Assembly (NCBI GenBank): GCA_043759735.1 | Contig: JAYUQC010000104.1 | Coordinates: 14,285-78,284, forward strand | Source of the DNA: CAISIP01 sp043759735 | GTDB lineage: Bacteria > Pseudomonadota > Gammaproteobacteria > Burkholderiales > Burkholderiaceae_C | DNA: 64,000 nt | Reading direction: 5' to 3' | Shown: piece after piece, positions 8,684-17,867 of the stretch | Layout: each line of letters begins with the position of its first letter | Position numbering within the stretch: the stretch's first letter is position 1 | Position numbers and translations under genes: made by a program | Notes under the pieces: model-generated | Databases searched by the model: none | What the model was told of the DNA's origin: nothing | What the model saw: only the letters and a program-made list of their open reading frames with translations

Positions 8684-9696
8684 AGCCGTTTGCCTGTCGA
8701 GGCATCGAACGCATGCAGCCGGTCCTGTCGTGGCGTGACGTGAATCGTCGAGCCCAACGCGGGTATGGCGTCGGACTCGCTGGTCCGGATGATCACCATT
8801 TCCTGGCCAGCGCCGTGCGACCAGCGGCCGTAGACCAGCCGCTCCGCGCCGAGCATTTCTACCGCCTCCACCCGCAGCGCCCAACCCGTTTGCGTGATCG
8901 CCAAGTGCTCCGGTCGTATGCCCACAATAGTTCCGGCACGGGCATTCGGTGCGTCCCACAACAGATTCATCGGCGGCGAGCCAATGAAACTGGCGACAAA
9001 CGTGGTCGCCGGCTGGGTATAGACCTCTTCCGGCGTGCCGAACTGCTCCATCACGCCGGCGTTCATGACGATCATGCGTTGCGCCAACGTCATCGCCTCG
9101 ACCTGGTCATGGGTCACGAACAGCGACGTGATACCAAGCTCCCGGTGCAGCTTCTGGATTTCGAGCCGGGTCTGGGCCCGCAGCTTGGCGTCCAGATTGC
9201 TCAACGGCTCATCGAACAGGAAGACCTGCGGCTGGCGCACGATGGCACGGCCCATCGCAACGCGTTGGCGTTGGCCGCCCGAGAGTTCGCGCGGCTTGCG
9301 CGCCAGGAAGGGCCCCAGTTCCAGAATTGCGGCCGCCTTGTCGACGCGGGACTTGATCTCGTCGCTGGGCAGCTTGGCAATCTTCAGGCCGTACGCCATG
9401 TTGTCGAAAACGCTCATGTGGGGATACAGCGCGTAGTTCTGGAACACCATGGCAATGTCGCGCTCGGCCGGTTCCAGGTCGTTGACCACGCGCTCGCCGA
9501 TCAGGATCTGGCCGTCACTGATTTCCTCCAAGCCTGCGACCATCCGCAGCAAGGTGGACTTGCCACAACCGGACGGTCCCACGATGACGATGAACTCGCC
9601 GTCGGCGATCTGCGCATTGACGCCGTGGATCACCTGGTTGGCGGACTTGCCGCGGCCGTATCGCTTGAAGACGCTCTTGAGTTGTACCGATGCCAT
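8680..9696 (-). CDS. ugpC: sn-glycerol-3-phosphate ABC transporter ATPase
   Basis: 338-residue ATPase of the MalK/UgpC group that powers glycerol-3-phosphate and glycerophosphodiester import. It has Walker A GPSGCGKST (40-48), signature LSGGQ (138-142), Walker B FLFDEP (159-164) and H-loop VTHDQVEA. The C-terminal regulatory OB-type region includes GIRPEHL. It lies between ugpE and ugpQ with a 4-base overlap to the latter. The flanking genes separate it from maltose-type ATPases of the same family. Confidence 0.94.
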   Translation of the reverse strand: MASVQLKSVFKRYGRGKSANQVIHGVNAQIADGEFIVIVGPSGCGKSTLLRMVAGLEEISDGQILIGERVVNDLEPAERDIAMVFQNYALYPHMSVFDNMAYGLKIAKLPSDEIKSRVDKAAAILELGPFLARKPRELSGGQRQRVAMGRAIVRQPQVFLFDEPLSNLDAKLRAQTRLEIQKLHRELGITSLFVTHDQVEAMTLAQRMIVMNAGVMEQFGTPEEVYTQPATTFVASFIGSPPMNLLWDAPNARAGTIVGIRPEHLAITQTGWALRVEAVEMLGAERLVYGRWSHGAGQEMVIIRTSESDAIPALGSTIHVTPRQDRLHAFDASTGKRL

Positions 9697-9712
9697 TTGC
9701 TGTAGCCCGCCC

Positions 9713-10564
9713 CTATTTTTCCGTATCGACCAGACCCTTGACGAACCACTTCTGCATCAGCAATACGACCAGTGCAGGCGGGATCATCGCCAAAATGGCG
9801 GTGGCCATGACGATGTTCCATTCGTTGGCCGCGTCGCCGCCGGAGATCATGCGTTTGATGCCCATCACCACCGGATACATGTCTTCGCTGGTGGTAACCA
9901 GCAGCGGCCAGAGATACTGGTTCCAGCCGTAGATGAACTGGATCACGAACAGCGCTGCGATACTGGTACTCGACAGCGGCAGCAATACGTCCTTGAAGAA
10001 GCGCAGCGGGCCCGCGCCATCGACGCGGGCCGCCTCGACAAGTTCGTCCGGCACGGTCAGGAAGAACTGGCGGAACAGGAAGGTCGCCGTGGCCGATGCA
10101 ATCAGGGGCACGGTCAGGCCGGCATAACTATTGAGCATCCCGAGGTCGCTCACGACCTGGTAGGTGGGGCCGATGCGCACCTCCACCGGCAGCATCAGCG
10201 TGACGAAGATGGCCCAGAAGAAGAACATGCGTCCGGGAAACCGGAAATAGACGATGGCAAATGCCGACAGCAGTGAAATGGCGATCTTGCTGATCGCAAT
10301 GACAAGCGCCGTAATCAGGCTCACCATCATCATGCGACCCACCGGCGCGGTGGACGCAGCGCCATCGCTGGTGCCCATGATGGCGTGTTTGTAGTTTTCC
10401 AGCATGTGGCTGCCCGGAATTATCGGCATGGGCACCTGAACGATGTCCTGCGCCGTGTGGGTGGAGGCCACGAAGGTCACATACAGCGGAAACCCGACGA
10501 TCAGCACGCCCAGCACCAGCACTACGTGGGAGATTGCGGTGGTGAGCGGTCGGCGTTCAATCAT
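9713..10564 (-). CDS. ugpE: sn-glycerol-3-phosphate ABC transporter permease UgpE
   Basis: 283-residue inner-membrane permease of the MalG type with about six membrane segments. The EAA loop that docks the ATPase reads EAARVDGAGPLRFFKDVLLP. It starts 6 bases after the ugpA stop and ends 16 bases before ugpC. Together with UgpA it forms the translocation pore for glycerol-3-phosphate. Family and operon order are clear; substrate is inferred from the operon. Confidence 0.93.
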   Translation of the reverse strand: MIERRPLTTAISHVVLVLGVLIVGFPLYVTFVASTHTAQDIVQVPMPIIPGSHMLENYKHAIMGTSDGAASTAPVGRMMMVSLITALVIAISKIAISLLSAFAIVYFRFPGRMFFFWAIFVTLMLPVEVRIGPTYQVVSDLGMLNSYAGLTVPLIASATATFLFRQFFLTVPDELVEAARVDGAGPLRFFKDVLLPLSSTSIAALFVIQFIYGWNQYLWPLLVTTSEDMYPVVMGIKRMISGGDAANEWNIVMATAILAMIPPALVVLLMQKWFVKGLVDTEK

Positions 10565-10570
10565 GGTGCA

Positions 10571-11458
10571 TCAGTAGTTGACCTTGCGCTCGACGTAGCG
10601 GAACTGCACCACCGTCAGTACGACGACGATCACCATCAACACCACCGACTGGGCCGCCGAGCCGCCCAGGTCCAGTGCCTTGAAGCCGTCGTAGTAAAGC
10701 TTGTAGACCAAAATGGCCGTGTCCTTGCCGGGGCCGCCCTCGGTCACGGCGTCGATGATGGCGAAGGTGTCGAAAAAGGCGTAAACCACGTTGATCACCA
10801 GCAGGAAGAACGTGACGGGAGACAACAAAGGGAAGACGATGCTCCAGAAGCGTCGCCAGGGTCCCGCTCCGTCGATCGCCGCGGCTTCGATTAGGCTCTT
10901 CGGAATGGATTGCAGCCCGGCCAGAAAGAACAGGAAGTTGTACGAAATCTGCTTCCATACGGCGGCCACGACGATCAGCGTCATGGCCTGTCCGCTGTTG
11001 AGCAGGTGGTTCCATTCGATTCCCAGGCCACGCAACGCGAAACTGACGACGCCAATCGACGGTGCAAACATGAACAGCCACAGCACGCCCGCAACTGCAG
11101 GTGCGACCGCATAGGGCCAGATGAGCAGCAGCTTGTACACCCCGGCGCCGCGCAGGACCCGATCCACGAATACGGCCAGGGTCAGCGCCAGGGTCAGCCC
11201 GATGCTCGCCACCAGCGCCGAGAAGACCGCCGTGGTCTTGAACGAGGCGAGGTAACTGGCGTCAGCCCACAGGCGCTCGAAGTTCTCCAGGCCGACCCAT
11301 TGCACCGACATGCCGAAGGCATCCTGGCGCTGCAGCGACTGCACCAGAGCCTGGCCAGCGGGCCAGAAGAAAAATACCGTGATGACGATGACCTGGGGCG
11401 CGAGCAGCACCCAGGGCAACCACCAACTCTTGAAGCGGACGCGTTTTTCGACGGTCAA
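10571..11458 (-). CDS. ugpA: sn-glycerol-3-phosphate ABC transporter permease UgpA
   Basis: 295-residue inner-membrane permease of the MalF type; six membrane segments are visible, beginning LPWVLLAPQVIVITVFFFWP. The EAA motif is IEAAAIDGAGPWRRFWSIVF. It is the partner of UgpE. The gene is separated from ugpB by about 190 bases containing a hairpin, as often found between binding-protein and permease genes of ABC operons, where it lowers permease expression relative to the binding protein. Confidence 0.93.
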   Translation of the reverse strand: MTVEKRVRFKSWWLPWVLLAPQVIVITVFFFWPAGQALVQSLQRQDAFGMSVQWVGLENFERLWADASYLASFKTTAVFSALVASIGLTLALTLAVFVDRVLRGAGVYKLLLIWPYAVAPAVAGVLWLFMFAPSIGVVSFALRGLGIEWNHLLNSGQAMTLIVVAAVWKQISYNFLFFLAGLQSIPKSLIEAAAIDGAGPWRRFWSIVFPLLSPVTFFLLVINVVYAFFDTFAIIDAVTEGGPGKDTAILVYKLYYDGFKALDLGGSAAQSVVLMVIVVVLTVVQFRYVERKVNY

Positions 11459-11583
11459 GGACGATACCCACTATGTTGCCTGGCCGGCCCGATGCCTGGC
11501 CGAATCGGTGTTGTGCCGGCATGGCGCATCCAATACGGTACCCCCAACGACGACCAATTCACTGCAGGCAGCGGTCAAAGGAC

Positions 11584-11605
11584 GACCTCCCGCACCGGGG
11601 AGGTC
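11584..11605 (-). other. Hairpin between ugpB and ugpA
   Basis: Inverted repeat GACCTCCC (11584-11591) and GGGAGGTC (11598-11605) with a 6-base loop, 43 bases downstream of the ugpB stop in the transcript. No T-run follows, so it more likely protects the ugpB 3' end or attenuates than fully terminates. This would give the higher level of binding protein over permease usual for such operons. Confidence 0.5.
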
Positions 11606-11648
11606 ATATTGGCGAGTGCGCCGCGGCACGCTGTATCGACCCGGACGA

Positions 11649-12956
11649 TCAGTTCTTGTTGTCTTTCTGGAACCGCTCGAGTTGCTCGTTGCCCCGCTGG
11701 ACGGCGGTATCGAGCGCGTCCTTCGCCGATTTCTTGCCGGCCCAGACCTGCTCCAGTTCCTCTTCCATGATGGCGCGGATCTGTACGAAGTTGCCCAGAC
11801 GGATTCCACGCGACTTGTCGGTGGTCTTACGGATCATCTGGTTGACAGCGGTGTCCGTGCCCGGGTTCTCCTTGTAGAAACCGGACTTCTCTGTCAGCGC
11901 AAACGACGCGTTGGTGATCGGCAGATAACCGGTGCGTTTGTGGCTGGCGGACTGGGTCTCAGCGTTGGTCAGGTAATTGAAAAACTGCGCAACGCCTTTG
12001 TAGTCAGCCTTCGGTTTACCTGACATGACCCACAACGAGGCGCCTCCGATCACGGTGTTTTGCGGCGTACCCGGTACATCCGGGTAATAGGGCAGAGGCG
12101 CGATGCCGAACTCGAACTTCGCGTTTTTCTTGATGCTGGCATAGGTGGACGAGCTGGCAGTCGCCATGGCGCATTCACCCGAATAGAACGGCGCGTCGCC
12201 CTTGTTGCCGCGTCCGCGGTAGTGGAACAGGCCCTGCTTGGCCATGTTGGCGAGGTTTTCGATATGGCGCACATGCAACGGGCTGTTGAATGCCAGACGC
12301 GCGGACGTGCCGCCAAAACCGTTGTTCTGAGTCGAGAACAGCGTGTTGTGCCAGGTGGAGAAACTCTCGAGTTGAGTCCAGGTTTGCCAGCTGGTGGTAA
12401 ACGGGCAGCCTACGCCGGACGCCTTGAGCTTGGCTGCGGCAAGGGTCAGTTCAGGCCAGGTCTGTGGCGGCCGGTTCGGGTCGAGGCCGGCTTTCTTGAA
12501 CAGATCCTTGTTGTAGTTGAGTACGGTGGTCGAGCTGTTGAACGGGAAACTCAGCATCTGCCCGCTGGGCGCCGTGTAATAACCCACGACGGCAGGTATA
12601 TAGGCCTTGGGATCGAACTTGTAGCCTGCGTCCGACAGCACCTGTCCCACCGGGACGATGGCGCCCTTGGCAGCCATCATGGTGGCGGTGCCGACTTCGA
12701 ATACCTGCAAGATGTGCGGTGCGTTGCCGGCACGGAAGGCCGCGATCGATGCCGTCATCGATTCATCGTAACTGCCTTTGTAGGTCGGTACGATCTTATA
12801 TTCCTTCTGGCTCGCGTTGAACCCGTTGGACAAATCGACAACCCAGTCATTGAGGCCACCGGGCATCGAGTGCCACCACTGGATTTCGGTCTGCGCCTGG
12901 GCCGATAGGGAGAGCGCCGCCGCGCAGGCGACCAGAACAAGCTTGAATTTCATCAT
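11649..12956 (-). CDS. ugpB: sn-glycerol-3-phosphate periplasmic binding protein
   Basis: 435-residue extracellular solute-binding protein of family 1. A signal peptide is clear (MKFKLVLVACAAALSLSAQA, cleavage before QTEIQWWH). The mature protein has the family features WWHSMPGG and FNSSTTVLNYNKDLFKKAGL. Two adjacent ATGs (12956 and 12953) precede the signal; AAGGA lies 3 bases from the first and 6 from the second, so 12953 may be the real start. First gene of the ugpBAECQ operon. In enterics this system is controlled by PhoB; I could not identify a convincing pho box in the 237 bases upstream. Confidence 0.94.
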   Translation of the reverse strand: MMKFKLVLVACAAALSLSAQAQTEIQWWHSMPGGLNDWVVDLSNGFNASQKEYKIVPTYKGSYDESMTASIAAFRAGNAPHILQVFEVGTATMMAAKGAIVPVGQVLSDAGYKFDPKAYIPAVVGYYTAPSGQMLSFPFNSSTTVLNYNKDLFKKAGLDPNRPPQTWPELTLAAAKLKASGVGCPFTTSWQTWTQLESFSTWHNTLFSTQNNGFGGTSARLAFNSPLHVRHIENLANMAKQGLFHYRGRGNKGDAPFYSGECAMATASSSTYASIKKNAKFEFGIAPLPYYPDVPGTPQNTVIGGASLWVMSGKPKADYKGVAQFFNYLTNAETQSASHKRTGYLPITNASFALTEKSGFYKENPGTDTAVNQMIRKTTDKSRGIRLGNFVQIRAIMEEELEQVWAGKKSAKDALDTAVQRGNEQLERFQKDNKN

Positions 12957-13193
12957 GTTTCCTTCTGAACAATGGGCAAATGCTACCCGCCAATCGTGAC
13001 CCTTCTATTACATAGGGATGACGGCACACCTGGATAGAGGGATTTCCATAGGTCGCCGCCTTCGATATTCAGAAAATGCTGCACTGCGGTACTATCGATC
13101 GGGTCAGCAGCGCCAAACTGGCGACAAAGTGGGTTCCGGGCTCTACGAGATCAGCCAGGGTTCCTTTGGTGATGGCCACTACCTGATTTGTCC

Positions 13194-16100
13194 ATGAACG
13201 CTCCGATCCATCCCGTTCAGTTGTTGCCCGTTGCCGAGGAGGGCGCCGCCGGGATCGAGCGTATTCGCGAGATCCCTTACAACTACACCTCGTTTTCCGA
13301 CCGCGAGATCGTGATTCGCCTGCTTGGCGGCGGGGCCTGGGGCACCTTGCTGCGCCTGCGCGACGAGCGCCGCACCGGTCGCTCGGCACGCATGCTGTAC
13401 GAAGTGCTGGGCGACATCTGGGTCGTTCAGCGCAATCCGTACCTGCAGGACGACCTGCTGGACAACCCCAAGCGTCGGGGCTTGCTGGTGGAGGCGTTGC
13501 ACCATCGGCTGGGTGAGATCGGCAAGCGGCGCACGCCCGATCAGGATGCGGAACGCGACACGATGGTGGGCCAATTGCTGTCGGTCGCCCAGGCGGCAGT
13601 CGAGCGATTCGATCACCGTTTCATCGAGATGCAGGACTTGCGGCGCAAGACGCTGCGGGTGTTGCGCCGATTGACGGCTCGCGACAACGTCAAGTTCGAT
13701 GGCCTGAGCCGGGTGTCGCATGTGACCGACGCGACCGACTGGCGCGTCGAGTACCCGTTCGTCGTGCTGACGCCAGACTCGGAGGCCGAGATGGCCGGCC
13801 TGGTCAGGGGCTGCATCGAACTGGGGCTGACCATCATTCCCCGCGGAGGCGGCACCGGCTACACCGGCGGCGCCTGTCCGCTGACCTGGAAAAGCGCCGT
13901 CATCAACACCGAAAAACTCGAGGCCATGTCCGCCGTCGAGATGCGCTCCCTGCCCGGGCATGCGCATCCGATCGCGACCATCTGGACCGAAGCCGGTGTC
14001 GTGACACAGCGCGTGGCCGACGCGGCCGACCAGGCCGGCTTCGTTTTCGCGGTAGACCCGACCTCGGCCGAGGCTTCGTGCATCGGCGGCAATATCGCGA
14101 TGAATGCCGGCGGCAAGAAGGCCGTGTTGTGGGGCACTGCGCTGGACAACCTGCTGTCCTGGCGCATGGTTACGCCGCAGGCGACCTGGCTCGAGGTGAC
14201 CCGCCTCGACCATAACCTGGGCAAGATCCACGACGCGCCGCTCGCCACCTTCGAACTCCAGTATTTCAAGGCCGACGGCCGCACACTGGAGCGCACAGAG
14301 CGGATGGAAATTCCCGGTGCGCACTTTCGCAAGGAGGGCCTGGGCAAGGACGTCACCGACAAGTTCCTCAGCGGCTTGCCGGGCATCCAGAAGGAGGGCT
14401 GCGACGGGCTCATTACCAGCGCGCGTTGGGTGGTGCACACCATGCCGGCCGAAGTCCGCACCGTTTGCCTGGAATTCTTCGGCAATCCGCGCGACGCGGT
14501 CCCCGGCATCGTCGACATCATTGATTTCATGTTTGCCGAGCAAAAGCGCTCGGGGGTTCTGCTGGCCGGTCTGGAGCATCTGGACGACCGCTACCTCAAG
14601 GCGGTGGGTTACGCGACCAAGTCCAAACGCGCCGCCATTACCGGTTCGGGATTGCCCAAGATGGTGTTGATCGGCGACATTGCGGGCGATGATGCCGATG
14701 CAGTAGCCCGCATCACGTCCGAGGTAGTGCGGCTGGCAAATCGGCGCGGCGGCGAAGGTTTTGTCGCCATCAGCGCCGAGGCGCGCAAAAAGTTCTGGCT
14801 CGATCGCAAGCGCACGGCCGCAATTTCGCGCCATACCAACGCGTTCAAGATCAACGAGGACGTGGTGATTCCGCTGCCGCGCATGGCCGATTACACCGAC
14901 GGCATCGAGCGCATGAACATCGAACTCAGCCTGCACAACAAGCTGGCGCTGTGTGAGGCCTTGCTGGTCTTCTTCGCCCAGTCGCGGTTGCCGCTGGGCC
15001 GGCATGATGACGATGCCCAGGTGCCGACCGAAGAGCTGATGGAGGACCGGGTGACGCAGGCGCGCGAGCTGATCCTGCGGGTGCAGGCCCAGTGGCGTGG
15101 CTGGCTGGACGACATCGATGTGCTGTTCCCGCAGTTGCAGGATCACGGCCTGCGTGCGAGCTGGAAAACCCAGTTGCGCGCGCCACTGCGCCAGATCTTC
15201 TCCGGCGCCGCCTTTGAGCCCATCTTGCTGGAGTGCACCGCTATCCACAAGCGGGTGCTCAAGGGCCGGGTCTGGATTGCGCTGCACATGCATGCGGGTG
15301 ATGGCAATGTGCACACCAATATTCCGGTCAATAGCGACGACTACGTCATGCTGCAGACCGCGCATGCCGTGGTCAAGCGGGTGATGGCGCTGGCGCGCGC
15401 GCTGGGCGGCGTCATCTCGGGCGAACACGGCATCGGCATCACCAAACTGGAGTTCCTGACCGAGGACGAATTGCGTCCGTTTGCCCAGTACAAGCAGAAG
15501 GTCGACCCCGAGGGGCGTTTCAACAAGGGCAAACTGCTACGCGAACCGGCGGGCAGTGGCGCTTGCGATGGCCAGGTGCCAGACCCGATCTATGCCGATC
15601 TGAGCAATGCCTACACCCCCAGCTTCGGCTTGATGGGCCATGAGTCGCTGATCATGCAGCAGTCCGATATCGGCGCCATTTCTGCTTCGATCAAGGACTG
15701 CTTGCGCTGCGGCAAGTGCAAGCCGGTTTGTGCGACCCATGTGCCGCGCGCCAATCTGCTGTACAGCCCGCGAAACAAGATACTGGCCACCTCGTTGCTG
15801 GTGGAGGCCTTCTTGTACGAGGAGCAGACCCGGCGCGGCATCAGCCTCAAGCATTGGGAGGAGTTCGAGGATGTGGCCGACCACTGCACGGTGTGCCACA
15901 AGTGCCTGTCGCCTTGCCCGGTGGACATCGATTTTGGCGACGTGTCGATGAACATGCGCAATCTGCTGCGCAAGATGGGCCAGAAGTCCTTCCGCCCGGC
16001 CAATGCGGCGGCGATGTTTTTCCTCAACGCGACCAATCCGCAGACCATCAAGATGGCGCGCATGGCCATGGTCCAGGTCGGATTCAAGGCCCAGCACATG

Positions 16101-17123
16101 GCCCACAACCTGTTGCGGCGCGTTGCGCGCAAGCAGACACGCAGCCCGCCCGCAAGCGTCGGCAAACCCCCGCTCAAGGAGCAGGTGATCCACTTCATCA
16201 ACAAGAAGATGCCGGGTGGACTGCCCAAGAAGACGGCGCGCGCATTGCTGGACATCGAGGATGCGCAATATGTGCCCATCATCCGCGACCCGGTGCTGAC
16301 CAACCCGGAGACCGAGGCGGTGTTCTATTTCCCCGGCTGTGGTTCGGAGCGGCTTTTCAGCCAGGTCGGGCTGGCGACGCAGGCCATGTTGTGGCATGCC
16401 GGCGTGCAGACCGTGTTGCCGCCAGGCTATCTTTGCTGTGGCTACCCGCAGCGCGGTGCAGGGCAGTTCGACAAGGCCGAAAAAATCATCACCGACAACC
16501 GGGTGTTGTTCCATCGGGTGGCCAATACCTTGAACTACCTCGATATCCGCACCGTGGTGGTCAGCTGTGGCACCTGCTACGACCAGTTGCAGGACTATAA
16601 ATTCGAGGAGATTTTCCCCGGCTGCCGCATCATCGATATCCATGAATATCTGCTCGAGAAGAACATCCGGCTCGACACCGGCGGCGCCTACCTGTACCAC
16701 GACCCCTGCCACAGCCCGATGAAGCTGCAGGAGCCGATGAAGACAGTCAGGGCGCTGGTCGGTGGTGATGCTCCGCAGAACGTGCAAGAGAGCAAGCGCT
16801 GCTGCGGCGAGAGCGGCACCTTGGGCATTACCCGGCCCGACATCTCGACCCAGGTGCGTTTTCGCAAAGAAGAGGAACTGCTTCGCGACGAGGCTGCCCT
16901 GCGCGGGACCGGCGCAATTGCAGCGCAGGCAAACCTGAAGATCCTGACCTCCTGCCCGAGTTGTCTGCAGGGCTTGAGCCGCTACCGTGACGACCTGCAA
17001 AGTGGCCTGCTGGAAGCCGACTACATCGTGGTCGAAATGGCCCGGCATATCCTGGGCGAGCAATGGCTGGAGCAGTATGTGGCCCGGGCCAATGCAGGGG
17101 GGATCGAGCGCATTCTGGTCTAG
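13194..17123 (+). CDS. Giant FAD/Fe-S/CCG oxidoreductase (DUF3683-type, D-lactate dehydrogenase-like)
   Basis: 1,309-residue fusion of three modules. The N-terminal ~170 residues match the DUF3683 type found in Burkholderiales. Next is an FAD-binding type 4 (Dld/GlcD) module, with the FAD loop RGGGTGYTGGACPL at about 217-230 and the C-terminal half ending GVISGEHGIGITK. Two 4Fe-4S motifs follow (CLRCGKCKPVC from 836 and CTVCHKCLSPCP from 898). Last is a pair of CCG domains (PGYLCCGYPQRG near 1081, RCCGESGTLG near 1203) as in GlpC/HdrB/LldE. The likely reaction is oxidation of a 2-hydroxy acid with electrons passed to a quinone or similar acceptor; substrate unproven. The ATG at 13194 is chosen over a TTG 6 bases upstream. 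It stands alone, divergent from ugpB. Confidence 0.85.
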   Translation: MNAPIHPVQLLPVAEEGAAGIERIREIPYNYTSFSDREIVIRLLGGGAWGTLLRLRDERRTGRSARMLYEVLGDIWVVQRNPYLQDDLLDNPKRRGLLVEALHHRLGEIGKRRTPDQDAERDTMVGQLLSVAQAAVERFDHRFIEMQDLRRKTLRVLRRLTARDNVKFDGLSRVSHVTDATDWRVEYPFVVLTPDSEAEMAGLVRGCIELGLTIIPRGGGTGYTGGACPLTWKSAVINTEKLEAMSAVEMRSLPGHAHPIATIWTEAGVVTQRVADAADQAGFVFAVDPTSAEASCIGGNIAMNAGGKKAVLWGTALDNLLSWRMVTPQATWLEVTRLDHNLGKIHDAPLATFELQYFKADGRTLERTERMEIPGAHFRKEGLGKDVTDKFLSGLPGIQKEGCDGLITSARWVVHTMPAEVRTVCLEFFGNPRDAVPGIVDIIDFMFAEQKRSGVLLAGLEHLDDRYLKAVGYATKSKRAAITGSGLPKMVLIGDIAGDDADAVARITSEVVRLANRRGGEGFVAISAEARKKFWLDRKRTAAISRHTNAFKINEDVVIPLPRMADYTDGIERMNIELSLHNKLALCEALLVFFAQSRLPLGRHDDDAQVPTEELMEDRVTQARELILRVQAQWRGWLDDIDVLFPQLQDHGLRASWKTQLRAPLRQIFSGAAFEPILLECTAIHKRVLKGRVWIALHMHAGDGNVHTNIPVNSDDYVMLQTAHAVVKRVMALARALGGVISGEHGIGITKLEFLTEDELRPFAQYKQKVDPEGRFNKGKLLREPAGSGACDGQVPDPIYADLSNAYTPSFGLMGHESLIMQQSDIGAISASIKDCLRCGKCKPVCATHVPRANLLYSPRNKILATSLLVEAFLYEEQTRRGISLKHWEEFEDVADHCTVCHKCLSPCPVDIDFGDVSMNMRNLLRKMGQKSFRPANAAAMFFLNATNPQTIKMARMAMVQVGFKAQHMAHNLLRRVARKQTRSPPASVGKPPLKEQVIHFINKKMPGGLPKKTARALLDIEDAQYVPIIRDPVLTNPETEAVFYFPGCGSERLFSQVGLATQAMLWHAGVQTVLPPGYLCCGYPQRGAGQFDKAEKIITDNRVLFHRVANTLNYLDIRTVVVSCGTCYDQLQDYKFEEIFPGCRIIDIHEYLLEKNIRLDTGGAYLYHDPCHSPMKLQEPMKTVRALVGGDAPQNVQESKRCCGESGTLGITRPDISTQVRFRKEEELLRDEAALRGTGAIAAQANLKILTSCPSCLQGLSRYRDDLQSGLLEADYIVVEMARHILGEQWLEQYVARANAGGIERILV

Positions 17124-17354
17124 CAGCGGCGCACCGGGCCCGGGGGCTGTCGATGCCAGGCGACGGCTGTTGACCAGGCGCGTGACCCTGATGGAGTTCC
17201 GGTTAAATTGCGTTGTCGCGGGCGCGTCGTGGCAGGCGTGATAACTTCCACCGGCGGCGATGGTGCTCGGGGTTGTCCACGCGCCATGCCTGGGTCGATC
17301 CGTTTGCGGAACGCCAGCGAAGAATGCACACGCAATTTTTGAGAGGGTTTCACG

Positions 17355-17768
17355 ATGGCAGGTTTGCAAGTCGGCGCGCCGACACCAGAATCGATCACGG
17401 TCCATGGCCAGTCCCGCGTACTGGAGGTGCGGTTTTCGGACGGCGCCCAATACCGCATTCCGTTCGAGCTGATGCGGATCTATTCGCCGTCCGCCGAGGT
17501 GCAGGGCCATGGGCCGGGCCAGGAGGTTCTGCAGACTGGCAAACGCGAGGTTGGACTGGAGAGGCTTGAGCCCGTCGGCAACTATGCTGTCCAGCCGCGG
17601 TTCTCGGACGGGCATGACACCGGCATCTTCTCCTGGGACTACCTGTATTTCCTGGGCTCCCAGCAAGAGCAGTTGTGGGCCCAGTACAGCAGCCGGCTGG
17701 TAACCGCAGGTGTCGATCGCGACGCCCCGATGGTGGTTGCCGCGGGCCAAGGCTGCGCGAGCCATTGA
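17355..17768 (+). CDS. DUF971 protein (gamma-butyrobetaine hydroxylase-like N-terminal domain)
   Basis: 137-residue small protein made of the DUF971/GBBH-like N-terminal fold. Visible features are the VRFSDG strand, the IPFELMRIYSPSAEVQGHGPG segment and GIFSWDYLYFLG near residues 88-99. It lacks the catalytic hydroxylase domain, so it is not an oxygenase; in other proteins this fold binds metal or Fe-S clusters. A Shine-Dalgarno GAGAGG lies 8 bases before the ATG. In Burkholderiales it commonly precedes ubiE, as here (about 100 bases), suggesting a link to quinone or Fe-S metabolism. The 231 bases before it hold no gene I can support. Confidence 0.8.
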   Translation: MAGLQVGAPTPESITVHGQSRVLEVRFSDGAQYRIPFELMRIYSPSAEVQGHGPGQEVLQTGKREVGLERLEPVGNYAVQPRFSDGHDTGIFSWDYLYFLGSQQEQLWAQYSSRLVTAGVDRDAPMVVAAGQGCASH

Positions 17769-17867
17769 CCCGCGTGCCATGGACATTTATCAATTACGCG
17801 ACAGATTTCCCATGTGCCAGCGGGGTTGTCCCGGTACCGAGGGGCATTGGCACTAGCATCGGACATC

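Noticed and set aside
13179..17786. Two long minus-strand open frames opposite the FAD/Fe-S oxidoreductase
   Set aside because: No start signals or domains; the plus-strand protein explains the region fully.
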